Origin: Nigrospora sphaerica
Taxonomy: Eukaryota; Ascomycota; Sordariomycetes; Amphisphaeriales; Apiosporaceae
Direction: 5' to 3'
Assembly: GCA_018287875.1 (NCBI GenBank)
Contig: JAGVVL010000013.1
Span: forward strand, 744,001 to 808,000
Length of the DNA stretch: 64,000 bases
Shown here: piece after piece, positions 31,533 to 43,673 of the stretch
Numbering within the stretch: position 1 is the first letter of the stretch
How the letters are laid out: every line of letters begins with the position of its first letter
Made by a program: the position numbers and the translations under genes
The notes under the pieces: model-generated
The model's database searches: none
What the model was told of the DNA's origin: nothing
The model's input: only the letters and a program-made list of their open reading frames with translations

Positions 31533-34500
31533 CTAACGGGCCTGTTGCCTTCTTATTTTGCGGCAGTAGACTAGATACTCCGGTGTTCGTAACATTCGGC
31601 AGGTGCATCGGTCGTTTTGGGGATGTTGGAATTTCTTATAGTACCAGTCGAAGTCCCCGTGTCCTGATCGGAGCGCGAGAAAGTTGTGGAGTGTCCGTCT
31701 AGGGAGGTCCAGCTCCTTAGGCACCTTAAGGGTAGCGTCGGTGAATTCAAGCTCTCGGTAGCGCTTATAACCTTGGGAGGCCTCCTCCCACCACTTCGTG
31801 AATTGTTCTTATATAATTGTTTTTCGGAGTCGCTTCACGCCTGCGTACGTAGCTTAGGCTAACCGGCGTGCTGGGAGTGCGGCCTCTTCTTTTGCTAGCC
31901 TGTCGGCCTCTTCGTTCCCTTGAATCCCCTCATAACCTGGCACCTATCGAATGCGGACGTCGGCTATAGTCGCTATCTCCTGAAAGGCGAGGAAAACTTC
32001 TTGCGAGCTTTTCGGTGCGGTTCCCGTAAGGCCTTAGATAACCGAGGTGTTGTCTAAGCAAACGTGGATTATCGCGCCTAGGTTGATCCGGTGGGCTTGG
32101 CGTAGACCTTGCCACGCTCCTACGGCCTCTCTATCGAAGACTTCCGCTAGGCCTAGTCGGCCTTTTCCTTATCTTATTTTCCGACCGTTTTTGTAAATCA
32201 CGAAACCCTAGCCGACTGCCTCGTCCGGTCCTTTTGACCCGTCCGAGAAGACGACGAGGTGCGTGTCGGGAAGCTTTAATTGCCACGCTATAAACTCCTT
32301 CGCCGCTGTTTTCTTATCCTTCTGCGGGTCCGGTTTAAACGTGTAACGTTTTAGGAGGTACTGTGGCCTTGGGATGGTAGGTAGGAGTCTGGCCGCTCTC
32401 TGGAGCCTGGTTCGCGTAGGCTGGTAAGAGCCGTAGCCGCGACCTGATAGATAGGGCCGCAGTGCCGTCCGCGCTGTTAGCATATGGCTGTTATCCATTG
32501 ACTGGAGCCGTTGTCCGAAGCGATAGAACGCCGCTTCCAGTGCGATTCGCGCCGTTAGGACACCTGCGTCCCTATATAGCGTGGCTATCGGTGTTGTCTT
32601 CCATATAGGCTCGTATAGCCTCCCTTAGGACCCTATCTATTTCGTCTATTTGTGCCTCTTGTTATATCGACACCTCCGTATTATGTTGTCGGCTAACGAA
32701 CTTTTGTGTCTTCGTGCGTCCCTCGTACCATGCCTCGGCCCCGTATGTGAGGATAAGGAGAACGCAGGTAAAGATAGCCTTCCGGAGGGCTCTTAGCGGA
32801 GGGCCTTGCTGAGTGTTGGCTAGGCTCCGAAGGTGTCGTACAACGTTTCGCGCTTGTGCCGCTTTCCTCTTCACGTGCTCTATGAACCGTAGCTTCGAGT
32901 CGAACCAGACGCCGAGCTATCGTATAGGCTAAACCGAGGCGTGTATAGTCAGCCTGTGGTCCTATGCTGTTACGCTAGGGAGTTCCCCTAGGTTCTTTAT
33001 ACACGTGAAATAGAGCAGCTCGCTTTTATCCGGGTTAATAGTAACTTTGTTTCCCTTACCCTAGTTGAGGACATCGTTTAAGTCCTTTGCTAGCTATCGT
33101 GCGTTATCGTGTAGGGACTTGCTAGCTCGGTAAAAGTATATATCGTCCGCATACCTAAACCGGTGTCTTATATCCTCGAGTAGGATGTCTACGATATATA
33201 GAAGGAATAGGACAGGGGAGGCGGGGGACCCTTATAGTAGGCCGCATTGGATTGCCTATAGCTTTATTATAACGTTGTCGAGTCGGATCCGTGTTTATCT
33301 CTCTTTTATAAAGGAGCCGATAAACTTAATAAGCTGGGTTACCCAACCCTGTTGCCTTATACAAAGTATAAGCCGCCTCTTAAGGGTAGCGTCGAATGCG
33401 CCCTTTATATCCACGGTGAAAATCGAGGCTGTGCCTTTGTTCTCTAGGGAATGCTCGATCTCGTGTGTTAAGCAGGCGAGGAGGTCTAAGGCTGCCCGTG
33501 TCGGCAAGGCGCCGGCCTGTTATGGGCTGACCACCTTATGTAAGAGCGTGGTGTTCGCTATTCGTTTAGTTACGAGTCTCTCGAGGCCTTTCCCGAGGCA
33601 GGAGAGAAGCGCAATTGGTCGCTAGGAGCGGGGGTTCGAGAGGTCTTTCTTATTCGGCTTCCGAAGCATCACGACCTCGGCTGTGCAGAATAGGCGTGGG
33701 TAGTGACCGATCCGTAAGCAGGCTTAGAAGAGGGACCGTACAGGTTCTTAAATAGCCTCCCAGCACGCTTTTAGCAGCTATACCGAGATTCTATCGGTCC
33801 CGGGCGAAGTGCTCTTCACCGCGATTATGGCGGCTATCAGCTCCTCCTTAAATATGTGGGTGCTCTAGGGTAGGATACGCCGCGGTACTGTTGGGATCTT
33901 GAGAGGGTCGTCCTCGAGGTCTTCGGCGTCCGTGAATCGCTCTAGAAGGGCCTTACGTAGGGCGTGTGCCTTCTCTTCCGTGTCTTCGATTGTCTTATCC
34001 CCGATAACTAAAGGAGGTGCCTATAAAGCGGGCTGCAGTTTATGCCATTGGACGACCCTGTATAGGTCTTGATCGGACTAAACAGAGTCGATTTTCTGTC
34101 GCTAATATTCCCGCTTTTCTCTCTGTATTACCGCGAGGAAGTGTCTTCGTTCTTCTAGGTGTCTCCAGTCCCCTTAGTGGTGTCGTCTTGCTCGTCGGAA
34201 CGCGTCCCGGGCTGCCCGGCAGGCGTCGGTCCACCATGGCGCATTGTGACCGTTCCTAATTGGCTGCTTCCCGATTGTTTCTAGCGCTCTACGTAAGAGG
34301 GCTAGGATCTCCGTTGCCCGTTAGTCCAGTTAATTCGCCGTCGGTATTGGGAGAAGTGGCGTGAGGCTTTGTATACCGAGCGCGACTAAGCCGGCAAAAG
34401 CTTCGAGTTTATTATCTAGTATCGAGTACCGGAACTATGTCCCTAGTGTCTAGTCGCTTCAGGGAATTAAGATTCGGATTATTTCGTGGTCTGCTCTTGT

Positions 34501-35200
34501 CCGAAGCCTTAGGTCCACCTCCGCTACCGTAAAAGGAATGTTAGAGAAGGCTAAGTCGATGGTTCGTCCCGCTGCGTATGTTAAGGTCCCTATCTTGCCA
34601 ATGTAGCTGAGCCCGTTAGCGATGGCCTAGTCGTGGACCTCAATCCCCCCGTTCCGAGTTTAGGGCACGTCTAGGTCCCAAGCGCTGTACCATACGTTGA
34701 AGTCCCCTGCGACTGTGCATTAAGTTGGTGGTCGTAGGCTTAAGAGGAGTCTTGTCGCCTGACTTAGCGGTTCTTATAGGGGTCTGTAAATATTAATCAA
34801 GGTGAAGTGGTCGATCTCCAGCTATAGGAGGTCTCTAGACTTCCATAGCCGCTTTTGCCTTATCTTCAGCCTGCTATCTTTCCGGATATAGGTCATGACC
34901 CGGGGCTGAGTAGCGATGCTATCCCAGCTATTAACCGGAACGTAAGCACTGTAGCTTAGGTGCGAGTTAAATCTGTTCCTGCCGTCGTTTATAACGGATG
35001 GCTCCTATATAAGGATCACGTCTATATAATCCTCCTAGCATTGCTGTAGTAAGGCTGTGTATGCTGGCGGTGATTTGCCTACGTTAGCCTGCGCTACCTA
35101 TAGGACTTGTCGCCTTAGTCTAGTGCGTGTCGAGTGTATTCGATCGCTTTCCCTATTCATGATAGTTAATATATGGGATGTTCCGTTAGCTACGCTTCGT
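31533..35200 (-). pseudogene. LINE B ORF2 remnant: endonuclease, RT and RNase H
   Basis: The frame is broken throughout. Recognisable parts are a reverse transcriptase segment (33507-33295) with ASIFTVDIKGAFDATLKRRL; an RNase H segment (32498-32208) with HLVVFSDGSKGPDE, where the Asp and Ser-Lys of the catalytic motif are visible; and a terminal Cys-rich segment (31724-31533) with CTCRMLRTPEYLVYC. The left limit is approximate. Confidence 0.8.
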
Positions 35201-36283
35201 CTTATTCTCTTAAGAGGGCTAAGGTTGTCTTCTTAGGGCTTCTATAGGCATATAAGTTGAGTCCTCTATAGCCGCATCGACGGTGCTCTTATCGACATCA
35301 AGCGTGTCTAATCCCAGGCTGGCTTCCTCCAGTGTGTTGCCTCCCTAGCTTGTTCCTTACAGTTGGGCTGCCTTATAAAGCAAGCTACCTGTCTAGCGGA
35401 TCTTCGCAAGCTCGCTTCGCGTTAGGCGTACTAGCTTTCTGTGTTTCACCACTGGCTTCGCCGGGCAGTTCTCGTGGCTCGCTAGAGCTGGCCTGTAGCA
35501 GTTCGCATATCGTGGGCGTTCCTGGCACGGCTGCGGGTGTTCATGTCCTGTCGGGAGCCGGGCGCTACAGTTCTCACACCTTTCGGTTCTTATACACACC
35601 CGGCTCGGGTGGTATCCTTGGCATCCTAGGTTATGGCGGCTGGGAGGCGTCCGTTTCTTAATTAGCTGGGCAGGCCCACTCGCCCTAAAGAGCCGGAACG
35701 GACGAACTTTCTGTAAGAACGAGACGATACATGATCTCTTATTCGTCCCCGGAATCAGTTCCTATCGCGATTAGCGTACGCTTACTAACTCGATACCTGT
35801 TTAGGTAAGAACTTCGTCTTATAAGAGTATGTCGGTCTCGAATATCTCGCTAAAAATGTTAGAGAGTTACGTCGGGCAGCCGGGAATTACGTAGTTCACC
35901 CACATAACCGGGACCTCGACTGTGCTAGCTCGGAAGCTTCGTGCTAGTTTTTCTTTATTTCGGAGGAGAACCTCCCTTGTTTCTTTATTTCTCGGACAGA
36001 CAGCAACGCCCATCGCTGTATAGTGGACATCGGGAACGTCCACTAAAAATAAGTCGAGGGTGTTACATACAGCTTATCGTAGGGCGAAGTTATATTGGGT
36101 ATGTGCCTAACTTCGATGTTCCTCTAGGATCCTTATAAGAACTCGAAGGTCCTCTTATTAATTCGTTTCCTTAGTTCGCTTATCTGAACCGTCTTAGGGT
36201 GTTAGCTTCTGTCCAACTCGGGCAACGTCAGCCCAGCTACATGTGGGGGTCCTAAGGGGCTCCGCTCGGGTCGGGCTGTTCGC

Positions 36284-36760
36284 CTATAGGAGGTGTTCGT
36301 TCGGGTGGGGGCCAATCGTTTCCCCAGTCTTAGCTAGTAGGAACGCCGTGAAACCTTTCGTAATCTCCGCGGCTATTTCCTTATCTTCGTCGCGGTATTC
36401 TTCGATGATGTTGTCTAAAGCGCGGGCGATCTTCGTGAGTACCAATTGTCGGGTATTATATCGCTTATCCATATCGCCCAGGATCGGGGCTAGTGCGTCC
36501 GTGGCCAATTGGTGTCCTTCCTTTGCAGTCTGCAGCGCGGCTTCTTCCGTCGTCGAAGCTTCTCGAGTGTCGTCGACCTTCCTTCGGTTTCGTAGTGGAC
36601 CGTTCGCAGGGGCCTCATTCTGCCCCGTTCGCTTCCTCTTGTGAGTATAAGTGGGGGAAGCTTCTGCCAGGTGGTCGGGAGGATCGTTTCCCGTCATCAC
36701 CTCATCGGTGATGTCCTCACGAGGAGGTGAAGCCATCACGATGATGGTCCCAGAGTCCAT
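36284..36760 (-). pseudogene. LINE B ORF1 remnant
   Basis: An open stretch of 158 codons with a charged, Arg/Lys-rich segment (HKRKRTGQ) and a helical region (LTKIARALDNIIEEYRDEDKE-type). The knuckle part lies about 0.7 kb further on (35599-35393: CENCSARL, HEHPQPC, CYRPALASHENC) beyond stops, so ORF1 is broken. Confidence 0.75.
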
Positions 36761-36873
36761 TTGGCCTCTAGGTTGGCGTTAAGGCGCCGTTAGAGGATTG
36801 TTAAGGATTTGGCAGTAAATAGCAGGCTGGCACTAACAGTGGGTGCCAGAAAAGAATAAATAGGAAGGAAGGT

Positions 36874-36888
36874 GCCTTTAGCTAGTGT
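36874..36888. repeat. Target-site duplication of nested LINE B (right)
   Basis: Exact copy of 31163-31177. Confidence 0.92.
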
Positions 36889-37442
36889 ATATAGCTAAAC
36901 CGCTTTTAAGCCGGAATTTAGTTTAAAATACACACTAAATAACACCCGACGCAATAAAATCGAAGCAATCCTACTCGAATAAAGCCTTCTTAACACCTTT
37001 AAAGAAATCCTATACTTCTATAGTAGTTTAGTCCACTCCAAAAAAGACGTCGGACTTCAAGGACCAAGTACAGCTTTCGAACTAGCTAGCGGAACACTTA
37101 ATCACATAACAGCTACTCTTCCGGAAGATTCAAAAGGCCTTTAATAAGAAGAATGTCCAATTAGCTACTGCGCAAAGGCAAATTCAGGCTCTCGAAGCTA
37201 GGATTGAGACTATCAAACCAAGAAAAAGGAAGAAAGTGGATTTAAGCCTTAATTCGAAGTTCGCGAATATCGAAGACATCCAACGAGCTCAATTGGCGGT
37301 TAAGGAGGTTGAAAGTGGTCTCAGTGAAGAGAGCGATAGCGAAAGCCTAAGTAAGGCTGGTTCTTGTATTCTAGTTAAAATTAATTGAGGTTATATGTGG
37401 TCTTACAGTAAAGGTGTTATTTTTTAAAGAGGTTGAATTGCT

Positions 37443-37484
37443 GTGCCCGAAAGTGGGGGGTGCCCGAAAGTGGGTACTTGAACT
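37443..37484 (-). repeat. Right terminal inverted repeat of Fot1-like copy B
   Basis: Reverse complement of 29914-29955, ending GTGGGTACTTGAACT. Confidence 0.9.
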
Positions 37485-37486
37485 TA

Positions 37487-38136
37487 ATCGTTGACTGGTC
37501 GTTGTCTGAACCGATGGGATGTATTGAGGTGGGTCAGAGTTGATCGTGGGGAATCCAGTAGAAAAACCAAAAAAAAGAACAGTACGGACGGGCTATACCT
37601 GGCCCTTTGTAACCGCATCAGCCGCTGCCATTTCTCGCCATAATAGAGTGCTGGTCCGCTCCCGCAAAGAAGCGCTGTGACGCCTAATGGGGTTCCCATT
37701 GGGGCCAAGGTGCCTCATAGAGCTATCCAGGCTGGGGCGGTTTTGTTAGCTCCTAGGATTTAGCCGTCATCATTGTGAGAGCTGAGAAACTGCCTTGCAA
37801 AGGACCTGTAAAGACCGTCGTTCTAAACACCGTGTTCCACCCGTTTGGTGGACTTCTGCCAAGGCATTTGGAATTGCCCGGCCCCGGGGTCTTGCCAAGC
37901 CCCGCGAATTGCCGATTGACCCGACGCCTATGATTCTTTGTTGTCAGCTCTTGTCGCTCACCGAGCTCCGGCCCACTACTCTAGGCTGAAAAAGGGGATA
38001 AGAACACGAAAAAAAGACAATTCAACGCCCTGCTCCCGCTTTTGCAAGAAACCGCCCGGCATTAGACGGCTTGCCGAGTTATATCGAAAACGCCACCAGA
38101 TAGCTTTGGCCTTCCGCTGCCAAACCCACGTCTACT
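37487..38136. other. Intergenic region and promoter of P450 B
   Basis: No gene. It carries one AflR-type site at 37954-37964. The transposon ends 650 bp upstream of the P450 start, leaving a promoter-sized region untouched. Confidence 0.6.
37954..37964. promoter_or_regulatory. AflR-type site, P450 B promoter
   Basis: TCGCTCACCGA, matching TCGSWNNSCGR, about 175 bp upstream of the ATG at 38137. Confidence 0.65.
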
Positions 38137-39718
38137 ATGGCAGGCTACCCTTTGAACGACATCATGCCGGTCCCGCTGTGGTTTGCCGCACCTGTGGCCA
38201 TAGCCTTTACCATGGTTACGTATGTCGCCATCTACAATCTGTGTTTCCATCCGTTGAGATCCTATCCCGGCCCCTTGCTATGGAGGGCCAGCTCGTTGCC
38301 CTGGAAGCTGGCTCTCTTGCGCGGCACCATGCACCATGACTTGATGGGCTTTCACCAGACCTACGGCGACACGGTCCGGATCAAGCCGGACGAGGTCAGC
38401 TACGCCAACGCCCAAGCCTGGCGAGACATCCACGCGCACGTCCCGGGACGGCCCGAGTTTCTGAAGGATCCGATCCGGCTGCCGCTGGCGCCCAACGGCG
38501 TCATGAGCATTCTGGTGTCGGACACCAAGAATCACGCGCGGTTCCGGAGCCTGTTCGGCCACGCCTTCAGCGACAAGGGCCTCCGCAGCCAGGAGGCCAA
38601 CATTTCACGGTACGCCGACGAGCTCGTCGAGGCGCTGCGCGAGGTGGCGGGCAGCGGGCAGGCCGTCGAGCTCGTGCGCTACTACAACATGTGCATCTTC
38701 GACTCGATCGGGGCGCTCGCGTTCGGCGAGGCGTTCGGCAGCCTCGAGACGCGCACGCTGCACCCGTGGGTCGACGCGATCCACAAGAACCTCAAGAGCG
38801 TGGCCATCTCGCACGTGCTGCGCAGCATGGGCGTCGAGTTCCTGACGCCCTACGTGCTGCCGCGCGAGCTGCGTGGCAAGCGCGCCGAGAACTACGCCTA
38901 CGCCATCGAGAAGGTCAACCGCCGGCTGCAGCAAACGGGCGACCGCGGCGACTTCTGGGACCGTGTTATTATCAAGAGCGGCAACGACAACGAGGGTGGC
39001 CAGGGCATGAGCCGCGGCGAGATGCTCAACAACTCCGCCGTCATGGTCGTCGCCGGCTCCGAGACGACGTCCTCGGTGCTCTGCGGCGCCACCTTTCTGC
39101 TCTGCGCCTCGGGCAAGGCCCAAAAGGCGGCCCAGGAGGTCCGTTCGGCCTACGAGAACCCCCAAGACATGGACCTCGTGAGCGTGTCGCAGCTCAAGTA
39201 TCTAACGGCCGTCATCGACGAGACCCTACGCATGTACCCAGCCGTCCCCGGCCAGCCTCCCCGGGTGGTTCCTGAAGGGGGCGCCGTCGTGTGCGGCAAG
39301 TTCGTGCCGGAAGGAGTGGGTCCTCCCCATACAGCCCCGAGGCTCTCTCTTCGTTTCGGTGGCGTCTAACCTTTTTCCCCCACAGATCCGCGTGGGCACG
39401 AGTCATCTCGGGACGTACTTTGCCGACTACAACTTTTCCAAGCCCCATGAATTCATACCCGAGCGGTTCCTCGAGAAGGACAGCAGCCATTTCAAGAACG
39501 ACAACTACGCCGCGTACCAACCCTGGTCCGTCGGCGTGAGGAACTGCATCGGGCGCAACCTGGCCTACGCCGAGCTGCGCCTGGTCCTGGCCAAGCTCCT
39601 GTGGCACTTTGACTTCGTTTTGGACCACGAGAAGACTGGGAATTTCCTTGATCAGAAGATCTGGTCCATATGGGCGAAGCGCGAATTGTACGTGGCCGTG
39701 AAGCTGGCTAATGCCTGA
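38137..39718 (+). CDS. Cytochrome P450 monooxygenase B (cluster P450)
   Basis: Exons: 38137-39315 and 39386-39718, giving 503 aa; the 70-nt intron has a GTCTAAC branch site. It has an N-terminal anchor (PLWFAAPVAIAFTMVTYVAIYNLCF) and hinge (HPLRSYPGPLL), HARFRSLFGHAFS in the C-helix region, an I-helix AGSETTSSV, the K-helix ETLR, and PERF. The heme loop is WSVGVRNCIGRN, with Trp in place of the usual first Phe. It is an ER-anchored oxygenase resembling the CYP60-type enzymes of aflatoxin and sterigmatocystin pathways (AvnA/StcF averantin hydroxylase and VerB/StcL desaturase are candidates). Its single intron falls after VPEG, where P450 C also has a probable intron, suggesting common descent. 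Isolated from hypC by the composite transposon, it still retains an AflR-type site. Confidence 0.9.
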
Positions 39719-40229
39719 GGGGATTAGTCTACGGGTGGCACCGGTGGAGGGAACAAGCAGTTAACTACCGAAGGGCGGTATTCGGTTAGTACTCATGTAG
39801 GAAAATCCGGCTAGTGAAACAACAATCTGGAAGAACGTGCATCATACATGATATGTAATTTACACAATTGGATGTGGCGGAACGGCAAGCTGGATCAACC
39901 ATGGGTCATATACTGCGTCTGCACGGCCTCGGCCATGTTGGAGATGTCATCATGCATATGAAAGTGTACGTGTACTGCGATTGCTAGAAATAAAGAATCC
40001 GCCCTCGCCTTTCTAGAACTCGAATCCAAGCTTCTGATACTGACTGCCCATGAAATAAAAACAGCTCCAAAGGTGAGAGCGAGGGTTTAATGCCGCAACC
40101 TGAGTCCCTTCATCCGATATCCTCAAATTCATGCCATGCCCTACCTCACGGCTCATCCTTGAACCGAATCCACGTTCATTCCAAGGGCTTCAAGCCTACA
40201 GCCACTGTCAGTATCACTCGAGGCAGTCT
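39719..40229. other. Intergenic, convergent 3' ends
   Basis: Lies between the convergent P450 B and MoxY-like genes. Nothing recognised. Confidence 0.5.
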
Positions 40230-42313
40230 TCATGGTCTCGGGGAAGCGTACCACTGCGGGTCCTGGCCGGCGAGCGAGAGGTGAGGGGCGAGATCGGCCG
40301 CCTGGGGACCGCTGCGGTCTTCGGGGGTCCAGCCCATGCCGAGATGCGCCCACGGGTTCTGGGCGAAGTAACGGATCTCAAAGTCCTCGCAGCGCGGCTG
40401 CTGGATCACGCGTTGGTAGTGCAACGAGGACCCCGGCCAAATTGCGTTGACGCGGCCCGTCGTCGGGTCCTTGTACCCTGGCGGAACCTCGGCGTTAGGG
40501 ACAGTAGTCGTAGTGTAAGTACGAAGCGGTATACTCACAGCTGTGGCAGTCCTCGCGGTACGCCGTGTGCTTGACCCATTCCTGCACGTGTGCGTTGAAC
40601 TGGTCCGTAACGTCCTGGCGCGGCACCCAACTCTTGATGTTCTCGTTCTGCATCTTTTTTAGCATGTGGACGACGTACTCGGAGACCGAGTGCAGGGGGG
40701 CCATGACGCTCCCGTTCTGGATCGGCCACGTCGGCCCCATGAACGTGACGAGGTTCGGCATGTCCGGGATGGCCAGGCCGAGGTACGACTCGGGGGCCTG
40801 CGCCCACTTGTCCCGCAAGTCGACGCCGCCCCTGCCCGTCATGGGGAAGGGCGGCCGGAAGGTATTCTCGAAGCCCGTGGCGCACACAATGGTGTCGACT
40901 GGGCGCTCGACGCCGTCGGCGCCCACAACCCCGCCCTCGGTGCAGCGGTCGACCGAGGTAAAATGCACCTCGACGTTGGGCTCCTGGATGGCGTGGATGT
41001 AGCAGTCGCCGGGCGTGATGCGCCGGCAGCCAAAGGCGAAGCCGGGGTTCAGGCCCTCGCGCAGCCGGTCGTCCCTGATGAGCTCGGCGGCGCGATGGCG
41101 GAAGTAGCCTGACGCCATCCGCTGCATCTCGCTGCCCTGGTAGAAGGCGCCCCAGGTGCCGTTGACCTGGCCCTCGAGGTCGCGGGCGTGCGCGACGAGG
41201 CTGGCGGGGTCGCGGCGGAAGGCCGCGCGCTCCTCGGCCGAGTACTCGCGCGCCATGCTCCCCGAGTTGCCGGCCAGGATGCCGAACCAGATGCCCGAGC
41301 GCACGAAGACGTCCAGGTGCTTGGCGTGGGGCTGCATGCCGGGCACGGTTTGTACCGACGACGCCCCGGAGCCGATGACGGCCACGCGCTCCTCGGCCCA
41401 CTGCTCTTGGGTGTAGTCCGACGGCCATTGGGCCGTGTGTAGCACGCGTCCATTGAACTTATCCTTAAGGCCGGGGATATCAGGCAGCTGCAAGCCCCGT
41501 TGTCGTCAGCGCCGACATGGGGGGCTGAACTCTCGCACCGGGGGGGCTATGGCTTTTGAAACGTACCTTGGGGCTGCTCAAAATACCGCTGGCGTTCACA
41601 AGAAGATCGCAGCAGTCCCAAAAGTTGCGCGGCTCTTCGCCCGGGATGTGCTGCCGAAGCTTGACCAACCACTGCCCCTCCTCCTCGATCCACCGGCAAG
41701 CCAATACTTCTGTGTTGAATGTCATGTAATCTCGCAGTCGGAAGACTTGGCAGACTTTATCCAAGTAGCCCCAGATGTCCTGAGCATGCGAGAAGTACCG
41801 CGGCCAGTCCGGGTACTGTTCAAACAATCAGCCCAGCAACTCCGAGAAACCGGGCCCCTTCGCCGAAAGATCAAAGCCGTACCAAGGCGAACTGATACGT
41901 GTAGGCGTGGCTGGGAACGTCGCAGCCAGCCATAGGATACCGGTTCGTCAACCAGGTCCCTGACGGTTTCCAGTGAGCACAGAGTAGGTCCCATGTTACG
42001 ACAGCGCCTGCATACCTCCAACGTCGGCGTTTCTCTCATAGAGAACATGGTCCACATTCGGGCACTGCTTTTGGATTTGATAGGCCATGAGGATCCCGGA
42101 TATACCGGCGCCGATGGTGATAACCCGCATTTTGCGGTTGATGGGATCCATCCACGTTAAAGATGGCGGAATGCTGTACCCGTTACAGCCAGGCTGGGAA
42201 TAATCGACTTTGGTGGCATTCCTAGCTCCGCTGGCCGCGCCGTTCTCCCCGTTCGCATGAGGGATGCTGGCCTCGGAATCAACATTGCTTACACCGTTGG
42301 TAATTTTGGACAT
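40230..42313 (-). CDS. moxY: Baeyer-Villiger flavin monooxygenase, MoxY/StcW-like
   Basis: Exons: 42313-42016, 41959-41883, 41815-41567, 41487-40539 and 40477-40230, giving 606 aa (family about 600-630). Introns are 56, 67, 79 and 61 nt. The start was chosen at MSKITNG; an upstream in-frame ATG at 42427 would add an atypical 38 residues. The first Rossmann motif is [10 protein letters not shown] and the second VIGSGASS. The Baeyer-Villiger fingerprint [12 protein letters not shown] lies between them. [18 protein letters not shown] follows the first intron, as in this class. MoxY/AflW and StcW use NADPH, FAD and O2 to convert hydroxyversicolorone to versiconal hemiacetal acetate. It is divergent from the Ver-1-like gene with an AflR-type site between them. 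Confidence 0.92.
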
Positions 42314-42496
42314 TGTAAAATCGAAGCTGTGTTGTCTTTGTTGTGGGTGGGTTAGCTGGTGGTTGAAAGAAGAGAAAATACAGCCGCCTTTTTCCTCTTT
42401 AGATAGCTTTGATGTAGGAGTTAACAATGTCGGAAATAAGTTTTATTGGGATAGAGCAGAATCGACTTCCAACATAGGCCAAGCTTACCCTGGAGC

Positions 42497-42507
42497 TCGG
42501 TGACCGA
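42497..42507. promoter_or_regulatory. AflR-type site, moxY / ver-1 divergent promoter
   Basis: TCGGTGACCGA, matching TCGSWNNSCGR, centred in the 394-bp region between the two starts. Confidence 0.65.
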
Positions 42508-42707
42508 GAAAATAGTATGAGATGTCCAAATGGCCTAGGCATGGACCGGGTGCTGGAAGATACATGACCAAGCACCATTCGTGGGCACTATTTATACACG
42601 GCGAATTCCCCTTGGAGCTTACCGACCGCAATCATATCACCCGTTCAACCGAACCAACCGCACCCATTTCAAGACCCCATTTCTATTGACGCAATCGCAT
42701 CAACATC

Positions 42708-43673
42708 ATGTCTTCCCCTAGTATTGGTGAGTTCAGCTTGAAGAACAAGGTGGCCTTGGTCACCGGATCCGGACGGGGCATCGGGGCCGGGATCGCCAAA
42801 GCCCTCGGGCGCCGAGGCGCCAGCGTTGTTGTCAACTACGCGCACTCGAGAGAGCACGCCCAGAAGGTGGTGGAGGAGATCGAAGCCGCCGGCAGCAAGG
42901 CCGTCGCGTTCCAGGCCGACGTGTCCGACGTCGCGCAGACGGCTCGGCTGATGCAAAAGGCCGTCGAGCACTTTGGCAAACTGGACATCGTTGCCTCCAA
43001 CTCGGGCGTCGTCTCGTTTGGCCACCTGAAGGACGTCACTCCCGAGGTAAGTGTTTCCTCCCCTCCCTCCCCACCCGACCCAGCCTACGGCCACATATCC
43101 CGGATCCGCCCTAACAACACCCGGTCGGTGTTAGGAATTCGACCGCGTCTTCTCCATCAACACGCGGGGGCAGTTCTTCGTCGCGCGCGAGGCCTACAAG
43201 CACCTTTCCGAGGGCGGACGCATCATCCTGACGAGCTCCGACACGGCGGCCATCCGCGGCACGCCCAAGCACGCCGTCTACTCCGGGTCCAAGGGGGCCA
43301 TCGAGTCGTTTGTCCGCTGCATGGTACGCCGGGCCTTCCCCTCACACGTTGGCCGTGGATTGTGTTGTTGTTGTTGACCCTTGATCCCCCCCGTTCACAG
43401 GCAATCGACTGCGGCGACAAGAAAATCACCGTCAACGCCGTCGCGCCCGGCGCCATCAAGACCGACATGTTTGCCGCCGTCGCCCGTGAGTACATTCCGG
43501 GCGGGGAGGCGTTTACCGACGAGATGGTCGACGCGGCGGCGGCTGGGCTTTCTCCGCTCGCGAGAGTGGGACTGCCCGACGACGTTGGGCGCGTCGTGTG
43601 TTTCCTGGCCTCGGATGCCGCCGAGTGGGTCAACGGCAAAACCATTGCCGTTGATGGAGGCGCCTATCGCTGA
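42708..43673 (+). CDS. ver-1: Versicolorin ketoreductase, Ver-1/StcU-like SDR
   Basis: Exons: 42708-43046, 43135-43323 and 43401-43673, giving 266 aa (family about 262-268). Introns are 88 nt (with CCCTAAC) and 77 nt, both phase 0. It is a classical short-chain dehydrogenase/reductase: NADPH motif TGSGRGIG near residue 21, Asn in ASNSG, catalytic Ser in ILTSSDTAA, Tyr and Lys in [10 protein letters not shown], and [13 protein letters not shown] after it, ending [12 protein letters not shown]. The sequence style is that of the hydroxynaphthalene/versicolorin reductases. Ver-1/AflM/StcU is needed for conversion of versicolorin A to demethylsterigmatocystin. The related melanin enzyme (hydroxynaphthalene reductase) is the main alternative, but the cluster context favours Ver-1. 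Confidence 0.92.
   Translation: MSSPSIGEFSLKNKVALVTGSGRGIGAGIAKALGRRGASVVVNYAHSREHAQKVVEEIEAAGSKAVAFQADVSDVAQTARLMQKAVEHFGKLDIVASNSGVVSFGHLKDVTPEVSVSSPPSPPDPAYGHISRIRPNNTRSVLGIRPRLLHQHAGAVLRRARGLQAPFRGRTHHPDELRHGGHPRHAQARRLLRVQGGHRVVCPLHGTPGLPLTRWPWIVLLLLTLDPPRSQAIDCGDKKITVNAVAPGAIKTDMFAAVAREYIPGGEAFTDEMVDAAAAGLSPLARVGLPDDVGRVVCFLASDAAEWVNGKTIAVDGGAYR

Larger units (their letters stand above)
31178..36873 (-). mobile_element. Nested LINE B (Tad1-like, with RNase H), antisense and degraded
   Basis: An insertion of about 5.7 kb inside the transposase of Fot1-like copy B, flanked by exact 15-bp duplications. Read on the minus strand the order is ORF1 (from 36760), a Cys-rich knuckle region (35599-35393), endonuclease remnants, reverse transcriptase fragments (around 33500-33180), RNase H (32498-32208) and a terminal Cys-rich segment (31724-31533). 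Abundant stops indicate RIP. It differs from LINE A in having RNase H and an (AC)n instead of an (AAT)n tail. Confidence 0.9.
30065..37388 (+). pseudogene. Fot1-like transposase B, RIP-mutated and split by a LINE
   Basis: Two parts (30065-31177 and 36889-37388) align along the transposase frame of copy A. The N-terminal MKQYSEEEL is followed almost at once by TAA where copy A has CAA, and dozens of further CAA/CAG-to-TAA/TAG changes follow. The DDE region LLIMDGYGSY (about 30870-30900) shows the His-to-Tyr change expected from CAC to TAC. No functional product is possible. Confidence 0.88.
29912..37486 (+). mobile_element. Fot1/pogo-like transposon copy B, interrupted by a nested LINE
   Basis: TA dinucleotides at 29912-29913 and 37485-37486 border terminal inverted repeats of about 42 bp (29914-29955 against 37443-37484). 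Internally it follows copy A (1927-3791) closely but is riddled with TAA/TAG changes. Removing the nested LINE and one target duplication leaves a standard-length element of about 1.86 kb. Confidence 0.92.
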
